A DNA stretch of 55,489 nucleotides, taken from the NCBI GenBank assembly GCA_902780585.1, contig CACZGA010000019.1:1-55489 (forward strand). The letters are read 5' to 3'. The DNA is from an uncultured Erysipelotrichaceae bacterium. GTDB taxonomy: Bacteria; Bacillota_I; Bacilli_A; RF39; UBA660. Numbering within the stretch: position 1 is the first letter of the stretch; each line of letters starts with the position of its first letter. This document shows, piece by piece, positions 16,467 through 25,197 of the stretch. Below the pieces are notes generated by a model that was not told where the DNA came from, did no database searches, and saw only the letters and a program-made list of their open reading frames with translations. The position numbers and the translations under genes were made by a program.

Positions 16467-18168
16467 AAATACTAACCAACTTTCTATAAATATTATCATC
16501 TACTACTGAAATAGATTTAATTGAAATATCCAAAGCTTCTTTATATTTTCCTTTATAAAATGCTTTCTCAGCATCTTGTAATGCTTTATCAACTTCTTCA
16601 TATTTATTACGATACCTATTTACATAAACAATAGCTCTTTCTGCTAATTGTGCAGTCTTAATCATATCCATTGTTGTACTATAAAGTTTTAAAACCAAAT
16701 CACGAGCTGTATCTACTCTTGTATTAAGTGTCTTAATAACAATAGGTTTTTTATCTAATTCTTTTTCCACTTCTACAATAGCTTCACGTGCTTCATCTAG
16801 TTGTACATAATATTGATCAGTAACAATAGGTAATTTATAATGACGCATCTTATCTTTACATATTTTTAAGAAACCTTGAATTTCTTGTAATTGTTCACGT
16901 GCTCTTACTTCATCATCATACATATTACCTAAAGATTTTAAAGCACTATCAAAATCTTCTTCCATAGTAATTAAACGATCAGATAAACTCTCAATCTCTT
17001 CATGTAATACAGAATAAGGTGTAGACTTATTCTCTTCTTTAGATTTCATCTTTTTGTAATCATCATTAATCATAATCAATGTACGATTAACTTCATCAAT
17101 TATTTGAACATCTCCATCATCTAAATCATACATATTCTTAATATCATCTAATTGATTATAAACATCTTTAACTAAACTATTAGTCTTTTCAAGTCTCTTT
17201 TGAAAATCCCCTACAGAATCTTCATATACTTTTCTAGATAAACGTTCTTTCTCAAAATCCACAAATAAAGAATCATAGTACTCAAGCATTGTCTTTAAAT
17301 CAAACATAGAGTTTTCTAAATTTAGTATTTTTACTTTATCTATTATCTTTTCAATATTCTTTTTAGATTCCTCAATATTATAATCAATATTTAAGTAATC
17401 TAATACATATCCTTCAGAAGTCATTTCTTTATGAAGTTGATTTACTTCATTCATACGATTAGGTATTACTTTATTAGCCATTAATAAAACATCAGGTAAT
17501 TCATTAATAACTATTTCCATATGATCAATCATTGCATCTAAAGCTTTACATATTTGAACAACCTCATTATATTCATTAGATTCCATTACTTTTTCAAAAT
17601 CTAAGAAACGCTTCTCAATATTTTCAAGTTGCAACTCAACAGCATCTTGCATAAAATCATATAATTCACGATGTTCTTGAAACTCTCTATTTAAAGTACG
17701 ATATTTAGTCTTCAACTTAGTAACAATAGCTCTATACTTTTCTTCACTTAAAGTAATATCTTTAATCTCATCTAGTAAATGTTCTGCAGCTTCCCTTACT
17801 TTATATATTTCTATTTCTGCACTTGCAATACGATAACCACAATTTTTATAATCTCTTTTCTCAACATAAATATCTAAGTCAATTAACATATCATCAATAA
17901 TAGTTAATCTTCTTTCTTTAATATCTGTAAAACGATCTTGCCATTTATTGTACTTTTCTTCCATCTTATCATTCTTAATAATTGGTTCAATCTTAGATAA
18001 TTCAACAAGTACTGGTGTAGAAGCCACCATATTTCTTTGTATCTCTAAATTCTTAACTTTATTACGGTAATATTTCATTTCCGCTTTTTTAACAAAATGA
18101 AGTATAACAATCACAATAATAATCGCAATAATAAAACTAGAACCTAAGATTAAAAACTGTTCATGCAT
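16456..18168 (-). CDS. ezrA: Septation ring formation regulator EzrA
   Basis: Membrane-anchored spectrin-like protein that binds FtsZ and limits or organises Z-ring assembly in Firmicutes. There is a single N-terminal transmembrane helix (LGSSFIIAIIIVIVILHFV) followed by about 530 residues of almost continuous coiled coil. 570 residues equals the family's usual length. I start at the ATG at 18168 (MHEQFLIL), preceded by GAGGTGA; the open frame extends 33 bases further. It is divergent from rpsD, with about 285 bases between the two start codons. Confidence 0.88.
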   Translation of the reverse strand: MHEQFLILGSSFIIAIIIVIVILHFVKKAEMKYYRNKVKNLEIQRNMVASTPVLVELSKIEPIIKNDKMEEKYNKWQDRFTDIKERRLTIIDDMLIDLDIYVEKRDYKNCGYRIASAEIEIYKVREAAEHLLDEIKDITLSEEKYRAIVTKLKTKYRTLNREFQEHRELYDFMQDAVELQLENIEKRFLDFEKVMESNEYNEVVQICKALDAMIDHMEIVINELPDVLLMANKVIPNRMNEVNQLHKEMTSEGYVLDYLNIDYNIEESKKNIEKIIDKVKILNLENSMFDLKTMLEYYDSLFVDFEKERLSRKVYEDSVGDFQKRLEKTNSLVKDVYNQLDDIKNMYDLDDGDVQIIDEVNRTLIMINDDYKKMKSKEENKSTPYSVLHEEIESLSDRLITMEEDFDSALKSLGNMYDDEVRAREQLQEIQGFLKICKDKMRHYKLPIVTDQYYVQLDEAREAIVEVEKELDKKPIVIKTLNTRVDTARDLVLKLYSTTMDMIKTAQLAERAIVYVNRYRNKYEEVDKALQDAEKAFYKGKYKEALDISIKSISVVDDNIYRKLVSIYEK

Positions 18169-18270
18169 AACTTCACCTCTATTCTTAACTAATTTTATCA
18201 CACAAAGCCTATTAATATCTACAAAATAATATAAAATAATAAATGTTTTTTATTACAAATAAACAATTCC

Positions 18271-18299
18271 TTGACATATAAGCAATAATAATCTATAAT
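18271..18299 (+). promoter_or_regulatory. Sigma-A-type promoter of rpsD
   Basis: A perfect TTGACA (18271-18276), a 17-base spacer, and a perfect TATAAT (18294-18299). It predicts transcription starting near 18306 and a leader of about 145 bases. Confidence 0.9.
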
Positions 18300-18305
18300 T
18301 AATAG

Positions 18306-18452
18306 TGCAAATTTCTTGAAACAGCAGGTTTAGAATAGATTAATGTGTTTTTCATTAAAAGTAGCGATATTAGGCTGTTTAGTGAAAGAAAAACTCCCTA
18401 GTCTATGGCTAAATCATTCAAGACTTTGTAATACAAAGAAAGGAGAATGAAT
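18306..18452 (+). promoter_or_regulatory. Structured 5' leader of rpsD (probable S4 autoregulatory element)
   Basis: A long untranslated leader for a single ribosomal protein gene. AAACAGC (18319-18325) can pair with GCTGTTT (18374-18380). A hairpin CTTTGT-AAT-ACAAAG (18424-18438) sits directly before the AAAGGAG ribosome site. In Bacillus, S4 represses its own mRNA by binding the rpsD leader; the position and folding here fit such control. The assignment as an S4 leader is inferred. Confidence 0.6.
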
Positions 18453-19055
18453 ATGGCAAGATATACAGGTCCAAGTTACAAACAAGCTCGTCGTGTTGGA
18501 TTCTCTATTGGAGAAACAGGTAAAGAAATCGCACGTCGTCCATATGGTCCAGGTCAACATGGTCAAGACAGAAAAGGAAAATTATCTGATTATGGTTCTC
18601 AATTAAAAGAAAAACAAAAAGTACGTTTCATGTATGGTCTAAACGAAAGACAATTTAGAAAGACTTTCGAAGAAGCTGCTAAAATGAAAGGTATTCAAGG
18701 TACTAATTTCTTAAGATTACTAGAGTCTAGATTAGATAACTTAGCTTTCCGTATTGGTTTTGCCGCTACTCGTCGTGGTGCTAGACAATTAGTAAACCAT
18801 GGACATGTAACTGTAAATGGCAAGAAAGTAGATATTCCATCATACAGATGTAAACCAGGAGATGTTATCTCACTAAAAGAAGATGACAAAAATCTAAAAG
18901 TAGTTGAAGAAGCTTTATCAAAAGTAACTAAAAGAGTTGAATTCATTACTTATGATGAAGGCAAGAAAGAAGCTACTTATGTACGTTTACCAGAAAGAAA
19001 TGAATTAAATGCTGATATTGATGAAGCACTAATCGTTGAATTCTATAACAAATAA
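18453..19055 (+). CDS. rpsD: 30S ribosomal protein S4
   Basis: Primary 16S rRNA-binding protein and assembly initiator of the small subunit. It begins [18 protein letters not shown] and contains [10 protein letters not shown] and the S4 RNA-binding domain ([37 protein letters not shown]). 200 residues is typical. I use the second ATG (18453), 7 bases after GGAG, because S4 proteins start with MARY; an ATG two codons earlier is less well placed. Monocistronic, far from the S10/alpha operons, as in Bacillus. The Cys-containing zinc-binding N-terminus of some S4 proteins is absent. Confidence 0.97.
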   Translation: MARYTGPSYKQARRVGFSIGETGKEIARRPYGPGQHGQDRKGKLSDYGSQLKEKQKVRFMYGLNERQFRKTFEEAAKMKGIQGTNFLRLLESRLDNLAFRIGFAATRRGARQLVNHGHVTVNGKKVDIPSYRCKPGDVISLKEDDKNLKVVEEALSKVTKRVEFITYDEGKKEATYVRLPERNELNADIDEALIVEFYNK

Positions 19056-19079
19056 AAAACTCTTAAAGAGTTTTTTTTA
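19054..19079 (+). terminator. Terminator after rpsD
   Basis: AAACTCTT/AAGAGTTT hairpin immediately after the stop codon, followed by eight T. Confidence 0.85.
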
Positions 19080-19082
19080 TTG

Positions 19083-19613
19083 TCAAACAAGTGATAAAAA
19101 ATGTTCCCATTTAAGAGAAAAGCCATTCTCATCTAAATCACTGAAAAATAATAATTCATAAGGTACATTTACCTTTACTTTCTTTTTAGAATTCTGATAA
19201 GCAATTTTAACAGTAACATATCCATTAGGTTTTAAAGAAGAATAAGAAACAACATCTTCCTTTGTTATAGATGTAATAGACTGGGCTTTTTTATTTTTCA
19301 ATTCTGAAGCAATATGTTTATCAATAATTTCAATAGTATCTATGTCATCAATACACTCAACAACATATTGCCTCCATTCATCTTGATGTCCCTCCAAAAA
19401 GTCCCTATAAGTCATGTCATTTTTCTCCAGTAAAACACCAAACAAAAAAACAACCATCTCAAAAATAACAATAACAGATAAAAAAGCTCCCGTATATTGT
19501 AAAAACTTCCCAACTTTTTTATTAATATTTAATATTTCAAATAATAATCCTATAAAAGCAAGTGGCAAACACAAAATAAAAGGAACAGCAATAAGAATAT
19601 TTATAAAATTCAC
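19083..19613 (-). CDS. Membrane protein with a C-terminal extracellular domain, unknown
   Basis: 176 residues. Two hydrophobic helices (residues about 4-28 and 38-63) are followed by a polar domain of about 110 residues with a Lys-rich beta-strand stretch (YQNSKKKVKVNVPY). No recognised motif. It follows the phosphatase gene by about 17 bases and is probably the last gene of that three-gene operon (propeller-like protein, phosphatase, this gene). Its stop lies close to the rpsD terminator, whose stem may also end this transcript. Confidence 0.6.
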   Translation of the reverse strand: MNFINILIAVPFILCLPLAFIGLLFEILNINKKVGKFLQYTGAFLSVIVIFEMVVFLFGVLLEKNDMTYRDFLEGHQDEWRQYVVECIDDIDTIEIIDKHIASELKNKKAQSITSITKEDVVSYSSLKPNGYVTVKIAYQNSKKKVKVNVPYELLFFSDLDENGFSLKWEHFLSLV

Positions 19614-19630
19614 ACTAATTCCTCCTATTA

Positions 19631-20167
19631 TTAATTAATCTCAAATTCTTCATACTGACAATTATTAATAATCCCATCTAACATAGGCCCTTTCAAAGGC
19701 CTTTTTTTAATTAAATGACGCAATGCTCGATAAGGTGAAGAATGAGTAACAATTAAAATAGTCCCATCAGGATGTTTAGAAATAATATAGTCTAAAAATT
19801 CCTCACATCTTTTAAAAACATCATGAATTGGCTCAATCCCAAAATCACTTCGATTTAAAGTATAATTCCAAAATTGATATTCATTATACTCTTCACCAGG
19901 ATGATTTTCTAACTCTCCAAAATCCCTTTCAATTAATCTTTTATCAGGAATCATTTCACAAGAATCACCTACTAGAATAAAAGCTGTTTCTACACATCTA
20001 ATTAAAGGTGACATATAACAATAATCAAAATGCTTACCATTAAGCCTCATTCTAAGAGCTTGACATTGTCTTCTTCCCGTATCATTCATTAAATTATTAC
20101 TTAATCCCTGCATTTTTCGCAAAAAATTTTCTTCTGTTTCACCATGTCTAACTAAACAAATTTTCAC
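19631..20167 (-). CDS. Histidine phosphatase (phosphoglycerate-mutase-like) family protein
   Basis: 178 residues. The RHG motif with the phospho-accepting His is at the start (CLVRHGETEENF). Other catalytic elements are seen: Arg in SPLIRCVETAFI, Glu in LIERDFGELE, and the second His in ILIVTHSSPYRAL. Such enzymes dephosphorylate small metabolites or proteins. Glycolytic cofactor-dependent mutase is unlikely because the protein is too short. The substrate is unknown. It starts by a 4-base overlap with the upstream membrane-anchored protein gene. Confidence 0.85.
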   Translation of the reverse strand: MKICLVRHGETEENFLRKMQGLSNNLMNDTGRRQCQALRMRLNGKHFDYCYMSPLIRCVETAFILVGDSCEMIPDKRLIERDFGELENHPGEEYNEYQFWNYTLNRSDFGIEPIHDVFKRCEEFLDYIISKHPDGTILIVTHSSPYRALRHLIKKRPLKGPMLDGIINNCQYEEFEIN

Positions 20168-21303
20168 TTTTCTACCCCCAATACTTTTAAAGCCTCACTA
20201 TAACGAACAAATTTACTTAAATAATTCTTATCTTCATAAACAGAATACCCTGCGACTAAATAATTACCATTATCATAAATTATATCAGTTAAATAATCAT
20301 TTTTATCATCACCATAAGTAACAGCTGATAACTCTTCCAAATCCATCCCATATTTAACAATAATACCATCATAATTCTTATTAAAACTAGAACCAATAAC
20401 TATCAAACTATCATCATAAATAATTCTATTAAATTTAGCATTACTAACTTTATCGTAATACGAAGAAGTAATTATATCTCCCTCCAAAGACATCTTTAAT
20501 AATAAAGCCCTTTCATCACTAGAGCCACAAATATAAAGATGATCATCTACCAAATAAACACCATTAAAATTATTATTATCAAATTCCTTTTGATATATTA
20601 ATTCACCATCTAACTTATATTTGCAAAGTACTCCTACATTATCATTTAATTGTCCTACTACATAAATAAAATCATCAGAAAGATAAAAATCATTAAAAAT
20701 CCCTTCCTTGGAACTACCTAATGACTTATACCAATCCACATTACCTTTTTTATCATATTTTACAAGTATTCCTCCACCTTGTTCATTACCAAAATCTGTA
20801 CTTTTATAAATACTTTGTCCAATTACATAATAACCATCTTCTACCGAAATAACATTTGTAAATTTAGTATTATCTAACAATTTAAATTCACTTGAAAAAA
20901 CAATACTACCATCATAATCATATCTTACAATTAGACCCCTACGAACAAGAGAATTATGATCTTTCTTAGTCTTTTCATAACTACCTACTGCAATTAAACC
21001 ATCATCTTCTACACAAGCTCCAAAATAAGCACTATTAAAGCCAACATTATATAACTTTTCAAATAACTTATCTCTTTTTTCATCATATACTGATACCTTT
21101 GCTTTTTCATAATGCTTATCATTATCATTATTACTACCTACCGCAAAATAATAATTATCATTTTTCCTAATTGCATTAATTCCATCAAAATAAATTGATT
21201 CTTTACTTTGAAAAAAGAATGAATAAAACAAAAAAACTCCCTGAACTACTATAATAAAAATACAAATACTAATTATTTTTTTCAAATGTTTTTCCTTTTT
21301 CAT
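20164..21303 (-). CDS. Membrane-anchored beta-propeller-like surface protein
   Basis: 379 residues. One N-terminal signal-anchor helix (IISICIFIIVVQGVFLFYSF) precedes about 340 residues made of repeated beta-rich units. Each contains a short I/V-x-G motif after a hydrophobic strand (YFAVGS, GLIAVGSY, GYYVIGQ, FIYVVGQ, HLYICGSS, SLIVIGSS, YLVAGYS), spaced about 40-50 residues apart. This is the look of a seven-bladed propeller facing outward. The ligand or activity is unknown. It is the first gene of an operon with the histidine phosphatase. Confidence 0.7.
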   Translation of the reverse strand: MKKEKHLKKIISICIFIIVVQGVFLFYSFFFQSKESIYFDGINAIRKNDNYYFAVGSNNDNDKHYEKAKVSVYDEKRDKLFEKLYNVGFNSAYFGACVEDDGLIAVGSYEKTKKDHNSLVRRGLIVRYDYDGSIVFSSEFKLLDNTKFTNVISVEDGYYVIGQSIYKSTDFGNEQGGGILVKYDKKGNVDWYKSLGSSKEGIFNDFYLSDDFIYVVGQLNDNVGVLCKYKLDGELIYQKEFDNNNFNGVYLVDDHLYICGSSDERALLLKMSLEGDIITSSYYDKVSNAKFNRIIYDDSLIVIGSSFNKNYDGIIVKYGMDLEELSAVTYGDDKNDYLTDIIYDNGNYLVAGYSVYEDKNYLSKFVRYSEALKVLGVEK

Positions 21304-21366
21304 TGGACCTCCTATACTTTAATTGTAACAGATTTTAAGGCAAAGAAAAAGGAAATAAATGATTTC

Positions 21367-22599
21367 CTATTCATAAATACCAATATGATACTTTTTCTTT
21401 CCTCTACGTACAACAATAAATTTATTTTCAATACAAGAGTCTTTAGTAACTACATGTTCTAAATCTGTAATCTTTTCTCCATTAACAGTAATAGAACCAT
21501 TTGTAATAAACTCTCTTGCTTCTCTCTTACTTGTACAAATACCACCTTGGATAAGTAAATCAACAAGTAATAAATCCTCTGCTACTTTAAATGGACTTAA
21601 TCCCTTAAAAGCCACTTCTACGTCTTTAGCAGTAAATGATTTAATATCTCCACTAAATAAAGATTCACTAATTTTAACAGCTTCTAAATAACTTTCTTCT
21701 CCATGTAAATCAGTAATAATCTCACGAGCTAATGCTTTATGAGCTTCTCTAAGTTCAGGATGTTCATGATTCTTTTTATCTAATTCTTCTATTTCCTCTA
21801 CACTTAAGAATGTAAATATTTTTAAATAATCTATAACCATCTCATCATCAACATTAATTAAGTATTGATATAATTCATATGAAGAAGTCTTGTTTTCATC
21901 TAACCATAAAGCATTTCCTTCACTCTTACCAAATTTATTTCCATATTTGTCAAGTACTAAAGGCATTGTAAAAGCATAAGCATCTTTACCTATTTTTTTC
22001 TTAATTAAATCAATACCTGTAGTAATATTACCCCATTGATCAGAGCCTTCTACTTGCATAATACAATTTTTATTTTCATATAACCATAAAAAGTCATATC
22101 CTTGAATAAGCATATAAGCAAATTCTGCAAAAGTAATACCCGTTTCTAATCTTCTTCTAATTATATCTTTATCAAGCATATAGTTTACAGTAATATACTT
22201 ACCAATATCACGTAAAACATCTGTAAACTCATAACCTCTAAACCAATCATAATTATTAACAACTTCTGCTTTACCTTCAAATATTTTACTTACTTGAGCT
22301 TTAATACCCTCTAAATTTTTATTTAATTGTTCTTTACTAATAATTTCACGTTCAGCCGTAGGTCTAGGATCTCCAATTAACCCTGTAGCCCCTCCACATA
22401 ACAAAATAGGATGATGTCCAGCTCTAGCAAGTCTCTTAGCCGTAATTAAACTTGAATAATGACCTAAATGTAAACTATCAGCTGTAGGATCAGTTCCCCA
22501 ATAAAATGTAATACTCTCATTATTAAGTTTATCGGCAATATCTTCCCCCGCAACATCTTTTATTAATCCTCTCCATACTAATTCATCATATAATTTCAT
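21367..22599 (-). CDS. tyrS: Tyrosyl-tRNA synthetase
   Basis: Class I synthetase charging tRNA-Tyr. The HIGH-type motif HLGHYSSLITAKRL, the tyrosine-pocket region (VNYMLDKDIIRRR, YMLIQGYDF, VEGSDQWGNITTG), the KMSKS-type loop KFGKSEGNALWLDE and a C-terminal S4 RNA-binding domain (QGGICTSKREAREFI) are all present. 410 residues is usual. It starts with a 4-base ATGA overlap on the CYTH gene. The operon is controlled by the tyrosine T-box upstream. A weak hairpin (GGAAAT/ATTTCC) just past the stop may terminate it. Confidence 0.97.
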   Translation of the reverse strand: MKLYDELVWRGLIKDVAGEDIADKLNNESITFYWGTDPTADSLHLGHYSSLITAKRLARAGHHPILLCGGATGLIGDPRPTAEREIISKEQLNKNLEGIKAQVSKIFEGKAEVVNNYDWFRGYEFTDVLRDIGKYITVNYMLDKDIIRRRLETGITFAEFAYMLIQGYDFLWLYENKNCIMQVEGSDQWGNITTGIDLIKKKIGKDAYAFTMPLVLDKYGNKFGKSEGNALWLDENKTSSYELYQYLINVDDEMVIDYLKIFTFLSVEEIEELDKKNHEHPELREAHKALAREIITDLHGEESYLEAVKISESLFSGDIKSFTAKDVEVAFKGLSPFKVAEDLLLVDLLIQGGICTSKREAREFITNGSITVNGEKITDLEHVVTKDSCIENKFIVVRRGKKKYHIGIYE

Positions 22600-23141
22600 T
22601 TTCTTTCCTCCTCTAATTTTAATTCAAACATTTTATTAATATCATAGCCATAATCTAAATAGATACCCTCTACATCTTTATTAGTAGCGTCTTTCTTCTT
22701 AAACCCAAGTAAAGATAGTACTTCATATACAGCCTCTTCACTTAATCCTTCAATCTCTAAATAAGTAGGTATCATAGGCCAATAATCAATATCAATTTCT
22801 ACTCCATTTAAAGAATATTGAACCCTGCGATTCTCTTGATATCCTTTAGCTTCAAAACCAAGTTCCTCTAATATTTGATGACATCTTTCAAAATCTCCTA
22901 CTTCTACTTCTAATTCTCGTGTCCCATCAATTGTTGAAGAAACTATATTTTTAATAGTTAAAGTAGTCTTTTCCCCATTAGTTCTAAGACGGATCCATTT
23001 ATTATCAACCTTAGGAATTAAATCATATACATATCTTCTCTGTAATAAATCCCATTCCTTTTTAGCCCCTGCTTTCTCTAATTTTTTAACTACTTTAGAA
23101 ACATCAATTTCTAATACTCTAACTTCATATTCAGTATGCAT
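22596..23141 (-). CDS. CYTH-domain protein (class IV adenylate cyclase/triphosphatase fold)
   Basis: 181 residues from the ATG at 23141 (GGAGG 5 bases upstream). The N-terminal signature is HTEYEVRV, the CYTH ExExK pattern with Arg in place of Lys. Other tunnel residues are evident: WIRLRT, TLTIKN, TRELEVEVGD, RRVQYSLNGVEIDIDYWP and YLEIEG. CYTH proteins act on triphosphate-containing substrates (thiamine triphosphate, inorganic triphosphate) or make cAMP. The substrate here is unknown. It is placed first behind a Tyr T-box and coupled to tyrS, an unexpected association. Confidence 0.82.
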   Translation of the reverse strand: MHTEYEVRVLEIDVSKVVKKLEKAGAKKEWDLLQRRYVYDLIPKVDNKWIRLRTNGEKTTLTIKNIVSSTIDGTRELEVEVGDFERCHQILEELGFEAKGYQENRRVQYSLNGVEIDIDYWPMIPTYLEIEGLSEEAVYEVLSLLGFKKKDATNKDVEGIYLDYGYDINKMFELKLEEERK

Positions 23142-23147
23142 AAAAAC

Positions 23148-23345
23148 CTCCAAAAAAAAGCGAATATCTAATCCTAAGGACGAAATATTCGCGGTACCAC
23201 CTTAATTCATGTAAACATGCACTTAATCTCTTAACGCGAGTAACGATTTTTCTCCAAGTATGTATTTCAGCATATTAACTATCTTAGTTTTCACCAACCA
23301 CTAAGTCTCTAAAAGTAATTAAATACCTACTAAAAACTCTTCTTC
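23148..23345 (-). promoter_or_regulatory. T-box riboswitch, tyrosine-specific
   Basis: Leader sensing uncharged tRNA-Tyr. The T-box core AAGGTGGTACCGCG is at 23190-23203 (minus strand). The UGGU would pair with the tRNA ACCA end. The specifier is TAC at 23262-23264, in the context CTGAAATACATACTTGGAG. The competing terminator is CGAATAT.../ATATTCG (23161-23191) followed by CTTTTTTTT (23152-23160). Stem I contains the AGAGA and GGTTGGTGAAAA elements typical of the class. It controls CYTH-tyrS. Confidence 0.93.
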
Positions 23346-23408
23346 AAAAATTAAATAAATCTTACCACAAAATTATTATAAACACAACCCCTATAATCTT
23401 TTAATTAA

Positions 23409-23434
23409 CTAAAAAAGGACGCTATTGCATCCTA
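23409..23434 (-). terminator. Terminator after the ytxGH-like operon
   Basis: AGGATGC-AAT-AGCGTCCT hairpin on the minus strand followed by TTTTTT, six bases beyond the YtxH-like gene stop. Confidence 0.8.
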
Positions 23435-23439
23435 ATAAA

Positions 23440-23838
23440 CTACTTTTCTAATTTCTTTAAAGCATCCCTAGATACTTTAACAACACTATTTAAAACATCT
23501 TCAGCAGTTTTCTTTAAAACAGGAGTTCCTTTCTCTTTAGCAAGAGCAACTAACTCTTCAGCTTTTTCTACTAAGTCATTACCTTTCTCTTTAGCAAAAC
23601 TAACTACCTTTTCTTTATCTAAGTCTTCTAATTCTGCTTTAATATCTTTTACTTTATTAGAAAACTCCTTTTTTACTTCATCTAAATCAATATCTTTAAT
23701 TTGATTTGCCATTTCATCAAGTTTTGCTTTCAATTCTTTTCTAGTTTCTTCTCCTGACTTAGGTGCAAATAATAAACCAACTCCAGCACCTACAAGAGCT
23801 CCAGCTAAAAATCCTCCTAATCTTCTCTTTTTTTTCAT
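23440..23838 (-). CDS. YtxH-domain protein
   Basis: 132 residues. The family hallmark is a basic start, a Gly/Ala-rich membrane-inserting helix and a P-x-S-G-x-E-T-R motif (GALVGAGVGLLFAPKSGEETR). A long amphipathic helical tail rich in Lys and Glu follows. YtxH proteins are small general-stress or envelope-associated proteins of unknown mechanism. It follows the YtxG-like gene by three bases, matching the ytxG-ytxH order in Bacillus, and is the last gene of a four-gene envelope operon. Confidence 0.82.
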   Translation of the reverse strand: MKKKRRLGGFLAGALVGAGVGLLFAPKSGEETRKELKAKLDEMANQIKDIDLDEVKKEFSNKVKDIKAELEDLDKEKVVSFAKEKGNDLVEKAEELVALAKEKGTPVLKKTAEDVLNSVVKVSRDALKKLEK

Positions 23839-23841
23839 AAA

Positions 23842-24117
23842 CTAATCCTCCTCCTTAGTTTTTTTATTAATTATTTTTGATATTGCTGACGATACACCAA
23901 ATACTACAGAATTACTAATATTCGCAATTCCATTCGCAGCCTTACTAAACGTTGTAATCGCACCGTTGAAAGAATTTACTTTTTCAGAAACATCATCAGT
24001 AATTTTATCTACTTTATCTAAAATAGTAATCAACTTAATACCTACAATAATAAATACAATCAATAATACAATAGCTGATACATAAAGTAGAATTGATAAA
24101 AAAGCATGAATATCCAT
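23842..24117 (-). CDS. DUF948/YtxG-like membrane protein
   Basis: 91 residues from the ATG at 24117 (AAAGGAG 6 bases upstream). One N-terminal transmembrane helix (LLYVSAIVLLIVFIIVGIKL) is followed by a helical region with regularly spaced hydrophobics (ILDKVDKITDDVSEKVNSF). This is the pattern of the DUF948 family, to which Bacillus YtxG belongs. Function unknown; probably membrane- or division-associated. It is placed between the acidic 349-residue protein and YtxH. Confidence 0.72.
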   Translation of the reverse strand: MDIHAFLSILLYVSAIVLLIVFIIVGIKLITILDKVDKITDDVSEKVNSFNGAITTFSKAANGIANISNSVVFGVSSAISKIINKKTKEED

Positions 24118-24130
24118 AAGCATCTCCTTT

Positions 24131-25180
24131 CTATTCGCTTTCTTGGTACATAGAATCAATTAAATCGAATAAATTATCATCATCTGTCTCAGGTTTCTTC
24201 TCTTCAGTAAGTTTTTCTATTACAGGCTCTTCCTTAACAGCATTCGATTCTACAACATTTTCAATATCTTGTACAACAGGATTTACTTCTTCCTTAACTT
24301 CTTCTTTTTTTAAAGTACTTTTATCTTTACTAGCGTCAACATAATCAACATTATATTCTAATCCTAAATCTTGAAAATATTCTAAAGCATCTCCCATAGT
24401 TATTTCTTTTACTTCAGGTTTAGAACGATCACTTAAATCAACTAATAAGTTTTCATCTTCTTCATCCACTTCAAATCTTGTTTCTCTAGTCTCTGCAGGT
24501 TCTCTATCAAGTCTCTTTTTTTCTCCATAAGCTTTATTACGAATATCATCTACACTTACATTAGATCTACTATAAGAAGAAATATGAACATCTTTCTTTT
24601 CTCTTACATCTTCCTTTTTATAATTCTTATCTAATATTCCATAAATAGGAGAAATAATAGGACTAGGTTTAAAATAGGCCTTTTCTTCTTTTTTCTCATA
24701 AGTACCATAACCATGAACAGGTACATTATATGATTGGTCTACCCCATAAGGTTTACTTTCTCTTTGAATTTGTGGAGTAGAATAAACTTTCTCTTCCACC
24801 TCTTCTACCTTAACTTCAGGATAAGCATGATTAACAACCCTCTCTTCTATAACCGGTTCAGGTTGCTCTTGTTGGTATAAAGTAGACTCTTCTGAATTAG
24901 AATCATCTTCAATTTTAAAATCCTCATCATCCATGAATTTGAAATCCTCTTTTAAAGGTTCTTTTTCTTCATGTTTAGGTCTGATTTCAAAATCTTCATC
25001 TTTTAATTCTTCTTCTTGTAAATCTTCTACTTTATCCTCTCTTTTACCCGGCAAAACAATCTTTTTAGCAATTGGTTTTTCAGCTTTTTCTTTAACTTTT
25101 TTCTCTTTTTTAGGAGGTTCCTCTACCTCTACATATTCTACTTCAAAAAGAGCATTTTTTAACTTATCCAATAAACCCAT
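24131..25180 (-). CDS. Long acidic, largely disordered protein with an N-terminal amphipathic helix
   Basis: 349 residues, dominated by Glu, Lys, Val and Pro in low-complexity charged blocks. The first 15 residues (MGLLDKLKNALFEVEY) form an amphipathic helix like the membrane-binding tip of SepF, followed by an acidic stretch. No SepF core domain is seen. A short ordered segment near residue 255 (EITMGDALEYFQDLGLEYNV) and a C-terminal DLIDSMYQES peptide could be interaction sites. A division or cytoskeletal scaffold role is inferred only. It lies between a lipoprotein and YtxG/YtxH-like genes. Confidence 0.6.
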   Translation of the reverse strand: MGLLDKLKNALFEVEYVEVEEPPKKEKKVKEKAEKPIAKKIVLPGKREDKVEDLQEEELKDEDFEIRPKHEEKEPLKEDFKFMDDEDFKIEDDSNSEESTLYQQEQPEPVIEERVVNHAYPEVKVEEVEEKVYSTPQIQRESKPYGVDQSYNVPVHGYGTYEKKEEKAYFKPSPIISPIYGILDKNYKKEDVREKKDVHISSYSRSNVSVDDIRNKAYGEKKRLDREPAETRETRFEVDEEDENLLVDLSDRSKPEVKEITMGDALEYFQDLGLEYNVDYVDASKDKSTLKKEEVKEEVNPVVQDIENVVESNAVKEEPVIEKLTEEKKPETDDDNLFDLIDSMYQESE

Positions 25181-25197
25181 GAGTCCACCTCTTTTAT

